In this document: in pieces, positions 24,684-35,693 of the stretch | Position numbering within the stretch: the first letter of the stretch is position 1 | How the letters are laid out: every line of letters begins with the position of its first letter | Assembly: GCF_016097405.1 (NCBI RefSeq) | Contig: NZ_JAEHGD010000001.1 | Span: 1,251,831-1,315,830, forward strand | Length of the DNA stretch: 64,000 bases | Source: a methane-oxidizing endosymbiont of Gigantopelta aegis | Lineage (GTDB): Bacteria > Pseudomonadota > Gammaproteobacteria > Methylococcales > Methylomonadaceae | Direction: 5' to 3' | Program-made: the position numbers and the translations under genes | Notes under the pieces: generated by a model | Seen by the model: only the letters and a program-made list of their open reading frames with translations | The model's database searches: none | Told to the model about the DNA's origin: nothing

Positions 24684-26515
24684 TCGCCTTATTACTGACC
24701 TGTTTCTGGACACTGCCTACCTCGGCCGTACAAGCGGCTGAACCTGGCACGGTTAAACAATTACTGAATAATTTTTCTGCCAAACTCAATTTATTTGAAG
24801 ATGAATTGCTGCCAGCCGATCAGGCTTTCAAATTTTTTGCCACGGTTAAAGATGCACAAACGATTAGCGTGCGCTGGGAAATCGCCGATGGTTATTATCT
24901 TTACCGCAGTAAACTCAAACTAGCCAGCGATAACGCTGCGGTAAAAATAGGCCCGTTAGAATTACCCGAAGGCGAGCCGTATCATGATGAATCGTTCGGT
25001 CAGGTCAGAATTTATCACCAAACCATTGAACTCGATGTGCCGCTGATTCGGCAAAAGGCAGAACCTCTCAGCTTTAATTTGCTGGCTTCTTTTCAAGGCT
25101 GTGCCGACCGAGGCGTGTGTTATCCGCCGATGAAAAAATCGCTGCCCTTAATCTTGCCGGCTATGGCTGCAACCGGTCCATCCACACCCTCCCAAACCAC
25201 GCCCTTATCCGAACAAGACCAGATTGTCCAAGCTTTGCACAATGACAGCTTCTGGGTCACCTTGTTAAGCTTTTTCGGCTTCGGTTTGTTATTGTCACTG
25301 ACCCCGTGTATTTTCCCGATGATTCCGATTTTGTCAGGAATTATTGTCGGCCAGGGGCAAAATATCGGCACGCGAAAAGCCTTTTTTCTATCATTTTGTT
25401 ATGTGTTAGCGTCAGCACTAATGTACACACTGTTTGGTGTGCTAGCCGCATTGTTCGGTAGCAATTTACAGACAACCTTCCAGCAACCTTGGATTATCGC
25501 CTTGTTCAGCACCATTTTTGTGTTGCTGGCGTTGTCGATGTTTGGTTTTTATCACCTACAAGTGCCCAAAGCCTTGCAAGCCAAATTGCATGATTTCAGT
25601 GACCGACATCGTGATGGCTCCTGGATCAGTGCCGCCATTATGGGTGCCTTATCATCCTTAATCGTCGGTCCTTGTGTTGCCGCGCCACTGGCCGCTTCAT
25701 TGATTTATATCGGCCAGACCGGCGATGTCATACTGGGCGCATCAACCTTATTTGTTATGGGCTTAGGAATGGGCGTACCACTGCTGTTTTTGGGCACCTC
25801 TGCAGGCTCATTGTTACCGAAAGCTGGACAGTGGATGAACACAGTCAATGCCGTATTTGGCGTCATTATGCTGGCAGTTGCGGTATGGATGCTGGATCGT
25901 ATTCTACCCTCACAAGTCACCATGCTGCTGTGGGCCATGTTGTTGATTATTCCTGCCATTTATTTGAATGCGCTCGACCCTCTCCCGGCGGACAGCAGCA
26001 ACTGGCGCAAATTCTGGAAAGGCTTAGGCGTCGTTTTGATGCTGTATGGCGTGTTATTACTGGTCGGGCTAAGCGCCGGAAACAGCAACCCACTACAACC
26101 TTTAAAAGGACTTGGCAATGCTAAAGCCATCACTGCAACCACAGAAGGCGTCTCGTTTCAGCGCATTCACAGCAACCAGGCGCTCGATGAAAAAATCGCC
26201 CAGGCTGGGCGTGAAGGGCGCTGGTTAATCCTGGATTTTTATGCCGACTGGTGTATTTCCTGCAAGGAACTGGAAGCCTACACCTTTACCGACCCAGCGG
26301 TAAAACAACGGTTGCAACAATTTGTCCGAGTTCAAGCCGATGTCACGGCCAACAGTGCGGAAGAACAAGCACTATTAAAACGCTTCAATCTAATTGGCCC
26401 ACCCGGCATTATCTTTTTTTCACCAGATGGTAAGGAACGTCCAGCTTTTCGTGTCATCGGCTATCAGGATGCCGCAACCTTTCTGCAAACCCTGAACAGG
26501 CTGCAATCTTCATGA
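24665..26515 (+). CDS. dsbD: Thiol:disulfide interchange protein DsbD
   Basis: DsbD passes electrons from cytoplasmic thioredoxin across the inner membrane to periplasmic thiol proteins. In order: signal peptide (about 1-24), the periplasmic alpha domain with CADRGVCYPP, a multi-helix beta domain with TPCIFPMIPILSG and GPCVAAPLAASL carrying the two membrane cysteines, and a C-terminal thioredoxin-like domain with YADWCISCKELE. I start at MLNFRIIALLLT (24665, 616 aa), four codons inside the longest frame, to give a clean signal peptide. The stop overlaps the next gene by ATGA, so they act in one pathway. Confidence 0.95.
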   Translation: MLNFRIIALLLTCFWTLPTSAVQAAEPGTVKQLLNNFSAKLNLFEDELLPADQAFKFFATVKDAQTISVRWEIADGYYLYRSKLKLASDNAAVKIGPLELPEGEPYHDESFGQVRIYHQTIELDVPLIRQKAEPLSFNLLASFQGCADRGVCYPPMKKSLPLILPAMAATGPSTPSQTTPLSEQDQIVQALHNDSFWVTLLSFFGFGLLLSLTPCIFPMIPILSGIIVGQGQNIGTRKAFFLSFCYVLASALMYTLFGVLAALFGSNLQTTFQQPWIIALFSTIFVLLALSMFGFYHLQVPKALQAKLHDFSDRHRDGSWISAAIMGALSSLIVGPCVAAPLAASLIYIGQTGDVILGASTLFVMGLGMGVPLLFLGTSAGSLLPKAGQWMNTVNAVFGVIMLAVAVWMLDRILPSQVTMLLWAMLLIIPAIYLNALDPLPADSSNWRKFWKGLGVVLMLYGVLLLVGLSAGNSNPLQPLKGLGNAKAITATTEGVSFQRIHSNQALDEKIAQAGREGRWLILDFYADWCISCKELEAYTFTDPAVKQRLQQFVRVQADVTANSAEEQALLKRFNLIGPPGIIFFSPDGKERPAFRVIGYQDAATFLQTLNRLQSS

Positions 26516-27036
26516 AGAATAAACTGATTCTAGTTGCTGCGGCCCTGTTGTCACTCAGTGCCGGCATGCTGTTTAAATATTATCAAATCCAACAAACCGA
26601 ACAACAACCCGCCTCGCCTTTATTGTCGATACGTTTACCCGACAGCGAGGGCAAGCTGCGTGATTTAAGCGAATGGCAAGGCAATATTCTGATTATCAAT
26701 TTCTGGGCCACCTGGTGCCCACCTTGTCTGAAAGAAATCCCCGAGTTCATCAAACTCCAAAATGAACTGCGCGACAAGCATGTACAGTTTATCGGCATCG
26801 CCATTGAAGATCAGGCAACCATTGTGTCATTTTTGCAAAAAAATCCAATCAACTATCCCGTTTTAATCGGTGGCGATGCTGCCATAAGCTTATCGCAGCA
26901 ACTGGGCAATCTAGTCAATGCTGTGCCATTTACCATAATCGTTGATACCAACGGCATGATTGTCTACCGTCACCCCGGGGAATTATCCCGACAAAAACTG
27001 ATGCAAATATTGAAACCACTGCTGGCAGGAAATTAG
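26512..27036 (+). CDS. TlpA/DsbE-like thioredoxin-family protein
   Basis: Membrane-anchored periplasmic thiol oxidoreductase of 174 residues: signal anchor at about 4-22, then a thioredoxin fold with the active site INFWATWCPPCLKEI (about 62-76) and the cis-Pro loop NAVPFTIIVD. CPPC is typical of TlpA/ResA-like reductases. The ATG overlaps the dsbD stop by 4 bp, strongly suggesting that DsbD keeps it reduced. Likely targets are cytochrome c apoproteins, by family analogy. Confidence 0.9.
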   Translation: MKNKLILVAAALLSLSAGMLFKYYQIQQTEQQPASPLLSIRLPDSEGKLRDLSEWQGNILIINFWATWCPPCLKEIPEFIKLQNELRDKHVQFIGIAIEDQATIVSFLQKNPINYPVLIGGDAAISLSQQLGNLVNAVPFTIIVDTNGMIVYRHPGELSRQKLMQILKPLLAGN

Positions 27037-27238
27037 GGCCTGTTCAAGAATACAGCAACCAACCATCGAGCAACAGCGAAAGCTATCAAGAATAATTCAT
27101 GCGTCAATTTGTCGCATTGAAAGCATTAAATAATCAGCTAGGCTTTTATCCACGCTTTGGTTAGCTCAAACCAAACTGTGGGTTATCACTAGATTTTGAG
27201 TTGAAGCGGATTTAACGACCCCCCTGCACGGAGCATAA

Positions 27239-28309
27239 ATGTACATTCAACTTGGCCTTATTTTTATTTTAAGTCTACTGCTTTCAGGCGTGTTGATATG
27301 GCATCTTAACTATCGTAAACAACAGAATCGACAGGCTCAATTAACCGAACTGTTACTCGCTATACAATCCTTCCCAGTACATTTGCACACCATGCAACAA
27401 ATGCTGGAAAGAAGTCTGGCTCTTATTTCCGCCATCCCCGCTTTACCGTTCACGCCATCCACCTCTATTTTATTATCTCAGCCAGGTAATAAACTCATCT
27501 TTGCACAACGAGGTTTGAATGACAGACAAATTGCCCTATGGCAACATATCGCCATAAATGCTACCGAACAATCCATCGACACGATTCAGTTTCAGCCAGC
27601 TTCACAACAACAAAATTTATCCCCCTTTTTTATTGCACCGCTGAAAAACCACGAAACGCTGATGGGCGTGATCATTCTTCCAATTCCAGATTCCTTAAGA
27701 ACCAGCCAGACACTGTTCTCCAGCGTACAAAAAATCGCCCAAGCCATCGAGACCTTGGTCAAACGCAAACAAGTCGCCGATGAACTGGTCCTCGGAAACA
27801 AAGTGATTGATATCAATCAACAAGCTATTTTTATCACGGATCAGCAGCACCAAATCATTCGTTGTAATGAAGCCTGCTGTACCCTGACCGGACAAAGCCT
27901 CAATCAACTATCCGACAAGAATTTCCTGACATTGCCATTCAACACCCAATCTGGTCTGACGCTAAATGACATTTTATGTCGCGTAGATACGCAGAAAAAC
28001 TGGCAAGGCGAAGTTGTTATTAAGCATGATGAAGAGCAAAAAACCTATTGGCTAACCTTGTCAGCTATTAAAAATCCCAAGGATGAAATTACCCACTATT
28101 TATCTATTTTCACCGACCTGACTGAAATAAAGCGCGCCGAGCAGGCCTGTCAACAACTGACATATTTCGATTCATTAACTGGTCTGCCCAACCGAGCTTT
28201 ATTACACAACAAAATCCAGCGAGCGATCGAACAGGCGAAAATAAAAAACCAACGTTTCGCTCTATTATGCCTGGATATCGATCATTTCAAAAAGGTAAAT
28301 GAATCACTA
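27239..28309 (+). pseudogene. PAS-GGDEF-EAL protein, 5' part (split by an IS)
   Basis: The gene starts at 27239 after GGAG. It encodes a membrane anchor (about 4-24), a variable GAF-like region, a PAS domain (about 180-300, with LTGQSLNQLSDKNF) and the start of a GGDEF domain (FDSLTGLPNRALL, LDIDHFKKVNESLG). At codon 357 the frame enters an IS5-family copy and stops at 28351. The 5' product would have sensor domains but no cyclase active site. Removing the IS restores NESLGHTAGDQ. Confidence 0.92.
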
Positions 28310-29021
28310 GGGGCTGTTGCCGTTTTGAAAATCCCCCTTGAAATTCAATAACTCCGCCACATAGATTGTTTATTTTGACTCAAAAACAAGCAAACTATGC
28401 CCCGACAAATGCTTACGGATGAACTTTGGGAGAAACTGAAGATAATTATGTTGAAAATGGGAATTTATGACAAACCTTGTCTTCGAAAAACAGTCGAAGG
28501 TATTTTTATCGGGAATGGGAATTTATTGATGGGAGTATTGTGAAAGCACATCAGCATAGTAGTGGTGCGGCCTGTGAACAAGAAACAGCGATAGGGAAAT
28601 CTGTCGCCGGGAACACCAGTAAAATTCATATGGCCGTTGATGCCTGTGGTCTTCCTATTCATTTCTCAGTGACAGGCGGCGAAGTTCATGACTGTAAAGA
28701 AGCACCGAAATTAGTTGCAGAGCTCCCAAAAGGTGACTATATAGTTGCTGACAGAGGCTATGACAGTGAAGCATTACGTCTTCAAATTAAAGACAAAGGG
28801 GCTGTTCCTGTTATCCCAAGAAAAAGAATTCAACTCGGGGAAATGATGAAATGGATTGGTGTCTCTACAAATATCGCCATCTCGTTGAAAATGTGTTTGC
28901 AAGACTTAAGCATTTCAGAGCGATCGCCACGCGATATGACAAACTCAAACGAAATTTTGAAGGCTCTATCGCTCTGGCTTGCGCCTTTTTATGGTTACCT
29001 ATGTGAAATGGCAACAGCCCC
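28310..29021 (+). mobile_element. IS5-family (IS427-like) insertion sequence, copy 1, internally deleted
   Basis: The ends are GGGGCTGTTGCC and its complement, with a TA duplication at 28308-28309 and 29022-29023. It is nearly identical to the copy at 63054-63899 but 134 bp shorter: a block between TTTTTATCG and GGAATGGGAAT is missing, and two G runs (near 28798 and 28837) each carry one extra G. It cuts the GGDEF-EAL gene in its GGDEF domain. Confidence 0.92.
28397..29006 (+). pseudogene. IS5-family transposase, copy 1, deleted and frameshifted
   Basis: The reading begins MPRQMLTDELWEKL at 28397. The internal deletion removes about 45 codons after TVEGIF. The DDE region follows in another frame (EFIDGSIVKAHQHSSG, IVADRGYDSEALR) and shifts again at extra G residues before the end at ATGTGA. 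It cannot give an active enzyme by itself, but the copy could be mobilised by a transposase supplied elsewhere. Confidence 0.88.
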
Positions 29022-30196
29022 TAGGCCATACCGCAGGCGATCAGTTTTTAAAGACCTTATCTAAACGTATTAGCCAGGTTTTACACAACGAAGAATTGCT
29101 ACATACCGGCGGCGACGAGTTTGTCATTATCATTCCAGAACTAAGCACTAACAACCATTCCTGCGTTCTTGAGCTCACCCGTAAAATCCTGACCAGTCTG
29201 CAACAGCCAGTGGCTGTCAATGGCTATGAATTCATTGTTACAGGCAGTATCGGCATCAGTATTTATCCCAATGACACAGCAGATGCCAATGATCTGGTCA
29301 AATTTGCCGAATCGGCCATGTTCCAAGCCAAAAAAAATGGCCGAAACAATTATCAATGGCACAACAAACGCTTTACCTTACAGAATTTTAAATACATACA
29401 ATACGAATCAGCTCTGCGCAAAGCTATCAAACAACAGCATTTATCAACCTATCTGCAACCGCAAACTGACTTGAAATCCGGGCGAATTATTGGTGCCGAG
29501 ACCTTGTTACGTATTCATCAAGGCACATTAGCTGATATTTCACCGGCCGAATATATTCCGGTTGCTGAAGAAAGTGGACTGGTTGTCGATATTGGCGAGT
29601 GGGTTTTCAGAGCTGTTTGTCAGCAGGTCAGCAGCTGGCACCAACAGCACCGAATCCCCGATGAGTTTCACGCCATTGCTGTCAATATTTCACCCATAGA
29701 ATTTAACCGACCAGACTTTATCGAAAAAATCAGCCAGACCTTACTTGAAACTGGTGCCCCTGCACAGTTTATCGAACTGGAGCTAACCGAAAGCGCCTTA
29801 CAATTCCCATCAGATGAACTGTACGACAAGCTGACGACACTTAAAGAACTTGGCCTGTCCGTTGCTATAGATGATTTTGGAACCGGTTATTCATCACTCA
29901 GCCGACTTAAAAACCTGCCAATCGATGTCCTCAAAATTGACCGTTCCTTTATTCATGATATTCACATAACAGGCTCCAACAATCAGGCGATTGTTGAGGC
30001 GGTAATAAACATGGCCAAAGCACTCAATATAAAAACACTGGCCGAAGGCATTGAGAACGAAGCCCAGGTCAAACAGCTGCAATTATTGAATTGTCAATAT
30101 GGTCAAGGCTACTGGTTTGGCAAACCTGTACCGGTTGAACAATTCGCATCATCAACCTTGCTTGAAACATCTTTAACCGCACAATTTAATTCATAA
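29022..30196 (+). pseudogene. PAS-GGDEF-EAL protein, 3' part (split by an IS)
   Basis: This part holds the rest of the GGDEF domain, including the intact signature TGGDEFVIII, and a full EAL phosphodiesterase domain: ETLLRIH in place of EALLR, LELTESAL, IDDFGTGYSSLSRL, LKIDRSF and AEGIENEAQ. The key metal and catalytic residues of EAL enzymes are present. A start codon (TTG or ATG) inside the IS at about 28979-29001 is in frame with it, so an isolated EAL protein might still be made. It ends 15 bp before the next gene. Confidence 0.9.
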
Positions 30197-30211
30197 GTTA
30201 TGGAGAACACA

Positions 30212-31264
30212 ATGTCCATCATTCGACAGAAAAAATATCCCTGGTATTGGTTTATTTTTCTTTCGCTTGCTATTTCTGTTTCTGCTAGCGAAGAGGATGA
30301 ACACTTTCTCGATGCCAGTCTGGAAGAAATTCTGTCCATTCCACTGGACACCAATGCTGTCAATATTCAAGAAAGCCATATTCATAAAGAGGGCGAATGG
30401 ATGGTCGGTTATCGCTATATGTATATGGGCATGGCAGGCAATCTCTATGGTGAAAACTCCATCAGTCAACGGGACATCCTAAAGAAATACGCGATGACAC
30501 CTTTATCTATGGACATGGAAATGCATATGGGTTCATTGATGTATGCACCTAGTGATGATGTCACATTGATGGCAATGCTTCCGTATAAATTCAATGATAT
30601 GAATATTGTGACCCGCATGGGACAACGCTTCAGCACTCATTCCGAAGGTCTTGGTGATTTGAAACTGATGATCAATGGCGTTGCATTCAGAACCCGCTGG
30701 GATGAACATTTAATCAGCCTAAAAGGCGGTATCAGTATACCCACCGGCTCCATCAATCAACGCGGCGATACCCCTATGGGCAAAAATCAGCGCCTACCTT
30801 ATCCCATGCAATTAGGTTCAGGCACGGTAGACTTCCTGCCCGGCATCAGCTATCAGGGACTCAGCCGGGATTGGAGCTGGGGGGCACAAATGATAGGTAC
30901 TATCCGCACCGGAAAAAATGACAATCAATACCGCTTAGGCGATCGCCTCGATGGTTCGGCCTGGCTGTCACGCATCTGGGATAGCTGGTTCAGCACTTCA
31001 ATCCGTATGAAAGGCATGTGGTGGGGAGATATACATGGCGCCGATCCGCAATTGATGGCGACTATGTCCCCGACAGCAGACCCTCAAATCAGAGGTGGAA
31101 AACGTATCGACATGCTGTTATCGGTTGAATTATATGCGCCGGATGGCACACTCAAGGGACAACACCTTGGCTTTGAAATTGGCCTACCTGTTTATCAGTC
31201 ACTGGATGGGCCGCAATTGGAAACAGACTGGGTGATTTCAGGAGGCTGGCAATGGACATTCTAA
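30212..31264 (+). CDS. Met-rich outer-membrane beta-barrel protein (Phenol_MetA_deg-like)
   Basis: The 350-residue protein has a signal peptide (to about residue 28, SVSAS) and alternating amphipathic strands ending in GGWQWTF, an aromatic C-terminus typical of barrel insertion. HIHKEGEWMVGYRYMYMGM and MDMEMHMGSLMYAPSDD are unusually rich in Met and His. Such barrels are often annotated as transporters of the MetA-pathway family; the Met/His content may hint at copper, which is inference. Start at 30212 after GGAG rather than the ATG 12 bp earlier. It overlaps the next gene by 13 bp. Confidence 0.75.
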   Translation: MSIIRQKKYPWYWFIFLSLAISVSASEEDEHFLDASLEEILSIPLDTNAVNIQESHIHKEGEWMVGYRYMYMGMAGNLYGENSISQRDILKKYAMTPLSMDMEMHMGSLMYAPSDDVTLMAMLPYKFNDMNIVTRMGQRFSTHSEGLGDLKLMINGVAFRTRWDEHLISLKGGISIPTGSINQRGDTPMGKNQRLPYPMQLGSGTVDFLPGISYQGLSRDWSWGAQMIGTIRTGKNDNQYRLGDRLDGSAWLSRIWDSWFSTSIRMKGMWWGDIHGADPQLMATMSPTADPQIRGGKRIDMLLSVELYAPDGTLKGQHLGFEIGLPVYQSLDGPQLETDWVISGGWQWTF

Positions 31265-31794
31265 ATAAAAAGCTGGCTTCAGGGTTGGTACTGGTATTAC
31301 TTTCATCGGTAGCGCTGCTTTCCGGCACACTGCTCAGTTTTGCCGAAAATGACTTTGTCACGCAAAAACAAAAAGTCATTGCGGCGGCGATATATAAATT
31401 CATAAAGTTTGTCGATTGGTCGAATACGCCCGAACAAAACGCTCACAGTTTTACCGTGTGTTTGAATCAATACGACCCAGCCTTTAAACCATTGACCAGT
31501 CGCAGCGTACAAGGCAAACCAATTCGGCTGCAAATACTGGACAAAAAAGCCGATTTAAACCAATGCCAGGCCATCTATCTGAACGGTCAAAACAGCATCG
31601 ACTTGAACACGCTCAAACACAAACCGGTTCTGACCATCAGTGAAAACTCCGGTTTTTTGCAGCAGGGCGGTATTATAGAACTGGGCAACCACAACAACCG
31701 TTTGGTGTTTTCCATTAACCACGGAGCCGCTAAAAAGAATGGCCTGAATATTGGCTTTCAATTATTGGCACTGGCGCGGAAAGTTGAAGATTAA
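31252..31794 (+). CDS. YfiR-like periplasmic protein (DUF4154)
   Basis: The 180-residue product has a signal anchor (about 7-30, ending SFAEN) and a YfiR-type domain: [16 protein letters not shown] at the start and [20 protein letters not shown] at the end, with one pair of Cys (FTVCLN and LNQCQAIYL). In Pseudomonas YfiR is a periplasmic inhibitor of a membrane diguanylate cyclase. Here the next gene is a CHASE8-like histidine kinase, the likely partner by position. It overlaps neighbours at both ends. Confidence 0.85.
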   Translation: MDILNKKLASGLVLVLLSSVALLSGTLLSFAENDFVTQKQKVIAAAIYKFIKFVDWSNTPEQNAHSFTVCLNQYDPAFKPLTSRSVQGKPIRLQILDKKADLNQCQAIYLNGQNSIDLNTLKHKPVLTISENSGFLQQGGIIELGNHNNRLVFSINHGAAKKNGLNIGFQLLALARKVED

Positions 31795-34711
31795 ACAGCC
31801 TAAACGCTCGATCAGTCTCAAGCTGATCGGCTTAATGACAGCGACAACCGCACTCGCCTTACTACTGGCAAGTGTGGCCGTCGTGCATTTTTCCAAACAA
31901 CTGTTATTGAACAGGATGCAGAAGGATTTGGCTGTCCTGACCAAACTGACGGCGATGAACAATGCGGCAGCTGTCATGTTTGAAGATGCATCAGGCATCA
32001 AACAAATGCTGGCCAATCTGCACATTGCACCGAATATTGAAAGTGCTGCCTTATATAATTCGGATGGCAAACTATTAGGCCGTTTTCAGCGCCAAAACAG
32101 CGCGTATTCACCGCCCGAGAATCTACCCGAAAGCGACATTGTCGTCTCCCCCGGACTGATCAGTGTTTCCCAACCGATCACGGTCGATAATGAGCGTATC
32201 GGTGGTATTTATATCGCCTCAAGCACCGTTCAACTAGAACAGCTGATACAGCAATTGATACATATTCTGGTCTATATCAGCCTCGGTGTGCTGTTGGTGA
32301 CTATCCTGTTCGCCAGCTACTTACAACAGCTGATTACGCGGCCGATTCTGGAACTGACACGATTGATGAATAGTATCACCAATAGTCAGGATTTCAGTGC
32401 CCGAGCCAGACAAACCAGTAATGATGAAACCGGCACTCTAATTCAAGGCTTCAATCATTTAATGGATGAAATCCAGAGCCGTGATGAAACCTTGCAACAA
32501 AATAATTTGGAGCTGACACAAGCCCAGCAGGAAGCCCTGAACGCCTCGGAAGCCAAAAGTCAGTTTCTGGCTAATATGAGCCATGAAATACGCACGCCGA
32601 TGAATGGTATCTTGGGTATGCTGGAATTGTTATCCGATACCCCCTTGCAGGACGAACAGCGTGAATTTGCCCGAACAGCACGCAATTCCGCCTTTGCTCT
32701 GCTCGATGTCATCAACGATATTCTGGATTTTTCCAAAATTGAAGCGGGCTGCCTAGATATTGAAATCATCGAAACCGAACTACGCCCTTTATGTGAAGAC
32801 ATTGCCGCCCTATTATCGGAACGAGCATTCGCCAAACAGCTGGAGTTAAGCTGTTTTATCCATGCCAATATACCGGACATTATTTTCAGTGACCCAACCC
32901 GCCTGCGGCAAATTTTATTAAATCTAATGGGCAACGCGATCAAATTTACCGAACACGGCGAAGTGATGTTGGAAGTCTCTATTGACCAACGCATTGACGC
33001 CGAACACTTATCCTTGAAGTTTTCGGTTCGCGATACCGGCATCGGCATACCCAAACATCAGCAAGACAGGCTGTTCGATGCTTTCAGTCAAGCCGATGCC
33101 TCAACCACCCGCCGTTTCGGTGGCACCGGCCTTGGCCTGTCGATCAGCCGGCAACTGGTCGAACTAATGGGTGGAAATATTCATATTGACAGCACACCTA
33201 GTCAAGGCTCCACCTTCTGGTTCAATTTGCCGGTAAAAACAGAGGAAAAAAACAAAGCCACATTAGATGAAATAGACGGTCACACGGTTCTGATTGTTGA
33301 TGACAATGCCACTAATCGTAAAATTCTGGAACATTATTGTGATAACTGGAAACTACATTACTACAGTTTCGGCCATGCTCAAGAGGCCCTGTCAGCGCTG
33401 GAGAATCTATCTGTCGACTGCGCCATTGTCGATTATCAGATGCCGGATATGGATGGCTTGCAATTGGCCAAAGCTATCCACAACCTACCAAACTTTCAGA
33501 ACTTGCCCTGCCTACTGTTAAGTTCAGCCACCGGCATCAAACAACACCCAGACATCAATATTTGCCTAATGAAGCCAGTGCGACAAACCTTGCTGTTCAA
33601 AAGCCTAGCAAAACTGCTGCTAAATAACACAAAGGTCGTCACATATACTGAAGAACGCCGTATTCCACACTTTAACGCACATACTTTACTGGCCGACGAT
33701 AACGCTATCAACCAGAAAGTCGCTGGGCGTTTTCTGCAAAAACTCGGCATAACAGTCGATTTTTGCGAGAACGGCCAACAAGCATTGGACGCCTTAAACC
33801 AGAATGACTATGATCTGGTGTTTATGGATTGCCATATGCCGGTCATGGACGGCTACCAAGCCACCCAAGCCATCCGCGAATGGGAGGCTAAAAATAGTTT
33901 GCCGCGCACCCCAATCATCGCTATGACCGCAAATGTGCTACAAAGCGACCGAGAAAAATGTCTGCAAGCCGGTATGGATGATTATCTATCCAAACCAATT
34001 CAATTACAAAAAGTCATTGATATTCTGCAACAGTGGATTCCCACGCTGCAACAAGATGACCAGTATATTATCGAAGCAACCTTTGACAATTCACCCAGTG
34101 ATGGTTTCTCAGCTGCCTTGCAAAAAAATGCCAAATCCTTGCATATGGATTACGCTTTTTACAAAGAATTGTTATTCGAATTTTATGATACAAACCACAA
34201 CGCGATTGCCCGGATTACTTGCTTATTGAACTCAGGAGATATACAGCAAGCCCTTGAACAAATACACCGCATTAAAGGCATCGCTGGCAATCTCGGTTTT
34301 CAAGCGATATTCGATCAGGCTGGTATCACCGAATCCACCATCCGCGAAGCAACAGACGAAACAGACATTCAGCGTCATTTCAAACGACTAGCCGAGCTAC
34401 TAAATCAACTGTTCCATAATATAGAAACATATCGTCATACATCAAAACAAACGGAAGCACCTGCCACAACGGCATCCGGTGATAATCTGGATCAAATACT
34501 TTATCGCCTGAACCGGCATCTACAGCGCCATAGTCATTTGGCCCGCAACGATTGCGATGCACTATCAAAGTGTTTACTGGATACACCTTATTCTGACGAT
34601 ATCCGACACATAGCTCGTGCCATCCAACAACTAGATTATGACAAAGCTCGACAGTTGTTAATCAAACTTTTAACAGCTTTGCACAACAAGGAAGAAAAAA
34701 ATGCATCATAA
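31784..34711 (+). CDS. Hybrid sensor histidine kinase (HAMP-HisKA-HATPase-REC-REC-Hpt)
   Basis: Membrane kinase with two transmembrane helices (about 14-36 and 160-185) around a CHASE8-like periplasmic sensor, a HAMP domain, HisKA with [16 protein letters not shown] (His at about 268), HATPase ([18 protein letters not shown]), a first receiver ([10 protein letters not shown], about 549), a second receiver ([10 protein letters not shown], about 681) and a C-terminal Hpt domain ([12 protein letters not shown], about 828). I favour the TTG at 31784 near GGAAAG over a TTG 33 bp upstream. The 3' end overlaps the REC-GGDEF gene by 11 bp, its likely phosphorylation target. Confidence 0.92.
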   Translation: MKIKQPKRSISLKLIGLMTATTALALLLASVAVVHFSKQLLLNRMQKDLAVLTKLTAMNNAAAVMFEDASGIKQMLANLHIAPNIESAALYNSDGKLLGRFQRQNSAYSPPENLPESDIVVSPGLISVSQPITVDNERIGGIYIASSTVQLEQLIQQLIHILVYISLGVLLVTILFASYLQQLITRPILELTRLMNSITNSQDFSARARQTSNDETGTLIQGFNHLMDEIQSRDETLQQNNLELTQAQQEALNASEAKSQFLANMSHEIRTPMNGILGMLELLSDTPLQDEQREFARTARNSAFALLDVINDILDFSKIEAGCLDIEIIETELRPLCEDIAALLSERAFAKQLELSCFIHANIPDIIFSDPTRLRQILLNLMGNAIKFTEHGEVMLEVSIDQRIDAEHLSLKFSVRDTGIGIPKHQQDRLFDAFSQADASTTRRFGGTGLGLSISRQLVELMGGNIHIDSTPSQGSTFWFNLPVKTEEKNKATLDEIDGHTVLIVDDNATNRKILEHYCDNWKLHYYSFGHAQEALSALENLSVDCAIVDYQMPDMDGLQLAKAIHNLPNFQNLPCLLLSSATGIKQHPDINICLMKPVRQTLLFKSLAKLLLNNTKVVTYTEERRIPHFNAHTLLADDNAINQKVAGRFLQKLGITVDFCENGQQALDALNQNDYDLVFMDCHMPVMDGYQATQAIREWEAKNSLPRTPIIAMTANVLQSDREKCLQAGMDDYLSKPIQLQKVIDILQQWIPTLQQDDQYIIEATFDNSPSDGFSAALQKNAKSLHMDYAFYKELLFEFYDTNHNAIARITCLLNSGDIQQALEQIHRIKGIAGNLGFQAIFDQAGITESTIREATDETDIQRHFKRLAELLNQLFHNIETYRHTSKQTEAPATTASGDNLDQILYRLNRHLQRHSHLARNDCDALSKCLLDTPYSDDIRHIARAIQQLDYDKARQLLIKLLTALHNKEEKNAS

Positions 34712-35621
34712 TGGCGTCATTTTAGTGGTCGATGATGAACCATTGAATATCAAACTGCTGATCAATATTCTGGAGGCAGAATATGAAGTGTTGTTTGCAG
34801 TAAATGGCAAGAAAGCTCTTGAACTAGCTACAGAATATCAACCCGACCTGGTGTTATTAGATATTATGATGCCAGGCATAGATGGCTATGAAACCTGCCA
34901 GGAATTAAAGGCTAATCCGGTGACCCAAGAGATTCCAGTGATTTTTGTCAGCAGCCAGGATAGCGACGATGATGAAGTCAAAGGATTGCATTGTGGCGCC
35001 ATTGATTATATCAACAAACCCGTTAAAGCGCCGATTGTGTTATCGCGTATTCGTAATCACCTAGAACTGAAAAAAGCCCGCGACTTGCTCAAACAACAAG
35101 CCACCATTGATGCATTGACCGGCATCGCTAACCGCCGCCGTTTCGATGAATTTCTGCTGCAAGCCTGGCGTGCCATGCAACGCGAAGCCGAGCCACTCAG
35201 CCTGATCATGATTGACATTGACCATTTCAAAACTTACAACGATTTTTATGGCCATGCCGCCGGCGACCAATGTTTGCGGCAAGTCGCACAAGCCATGCAG
35301 GCAGTGATTACGCGACCTACCGATCTGTTAGCCCGCTATGGCGGTGAAGAGTTTGTTTGCGTATTACCCCTTACCGATCAACATGGCGCACACCATGTTG
35401 CCGAAAATCTGCGCCAAGCGGTGGAAAAACTGGGCTTAGCGCATGAAAAATCTCAAACCACCTCCATTGTGACGACCAGTATTGGCTATGCCTGCACTAT
35501 TCCAACCCCCGATAAACTACTATCGGAATGGGTGAATAACGCCGACTACGCACTCTACCAATCCAAACAAAGCGGTCGCAATCGAGTCAGCGGTTTCAAT
35601 CCATCCAAACCACAACAGTAA
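34701..35621 (+). CDS. Response regulator with GGDEF (diguanylate cyclase) domain
   Basis: The 306-residue protein has a receiver domain ([20 protein letters not shown] with the phospho-acceptor Asp at about 53) and a GGDEF domain with the active signature GGEEF at about 214. RPTD five residues before it is an inhibitory site (I-site), predicting c-di-GMP feedback. This is the PleD/WspR type of output: phosphorylation drives cyclase activity. It overlaps the kinase gene upstream and completes the c-di-GMP set. Confidence 0.94.
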   Translation: MHHNGVILVVDDEPLNIKLLINILEAEYEVLFAVNGKKALELATEYQPDLVLLDIMMPGIDGYETCQELKANPVTQEIPVIFVSSQDSDDDEVKGLHCGAIDYINKPVKAPIVLSRIRNHLELKKARDLLKQQATIDALTGIANRRRFDEFLLQAWRAMQREAEPLSLIMIDIDHFKTYNDFYGHAAGDQCLRQVAQAMQAVITRPTDLLARYGGEEFVCVLPLTDQHGAHHVAENLRQAVEKLGLAHEKSQTTSIVTTSIGYACTIPTPDKLLSEWVNNADYALYQSKQSGRNRVSGFNPSKPQQ

Positions 35622-35693
35622 TCCTATATTACTAGCAAAACCAAGGCATGGCGCGGTATCATTTACCGATCATTAGCTATCCACCTATAAATC

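Noticed and set aside
32560-33054. 164-residue minus-strand frame inside the hybrid kinase
   Set aside because: Antisense to HisKA/HATPase motifs; no independent signals.
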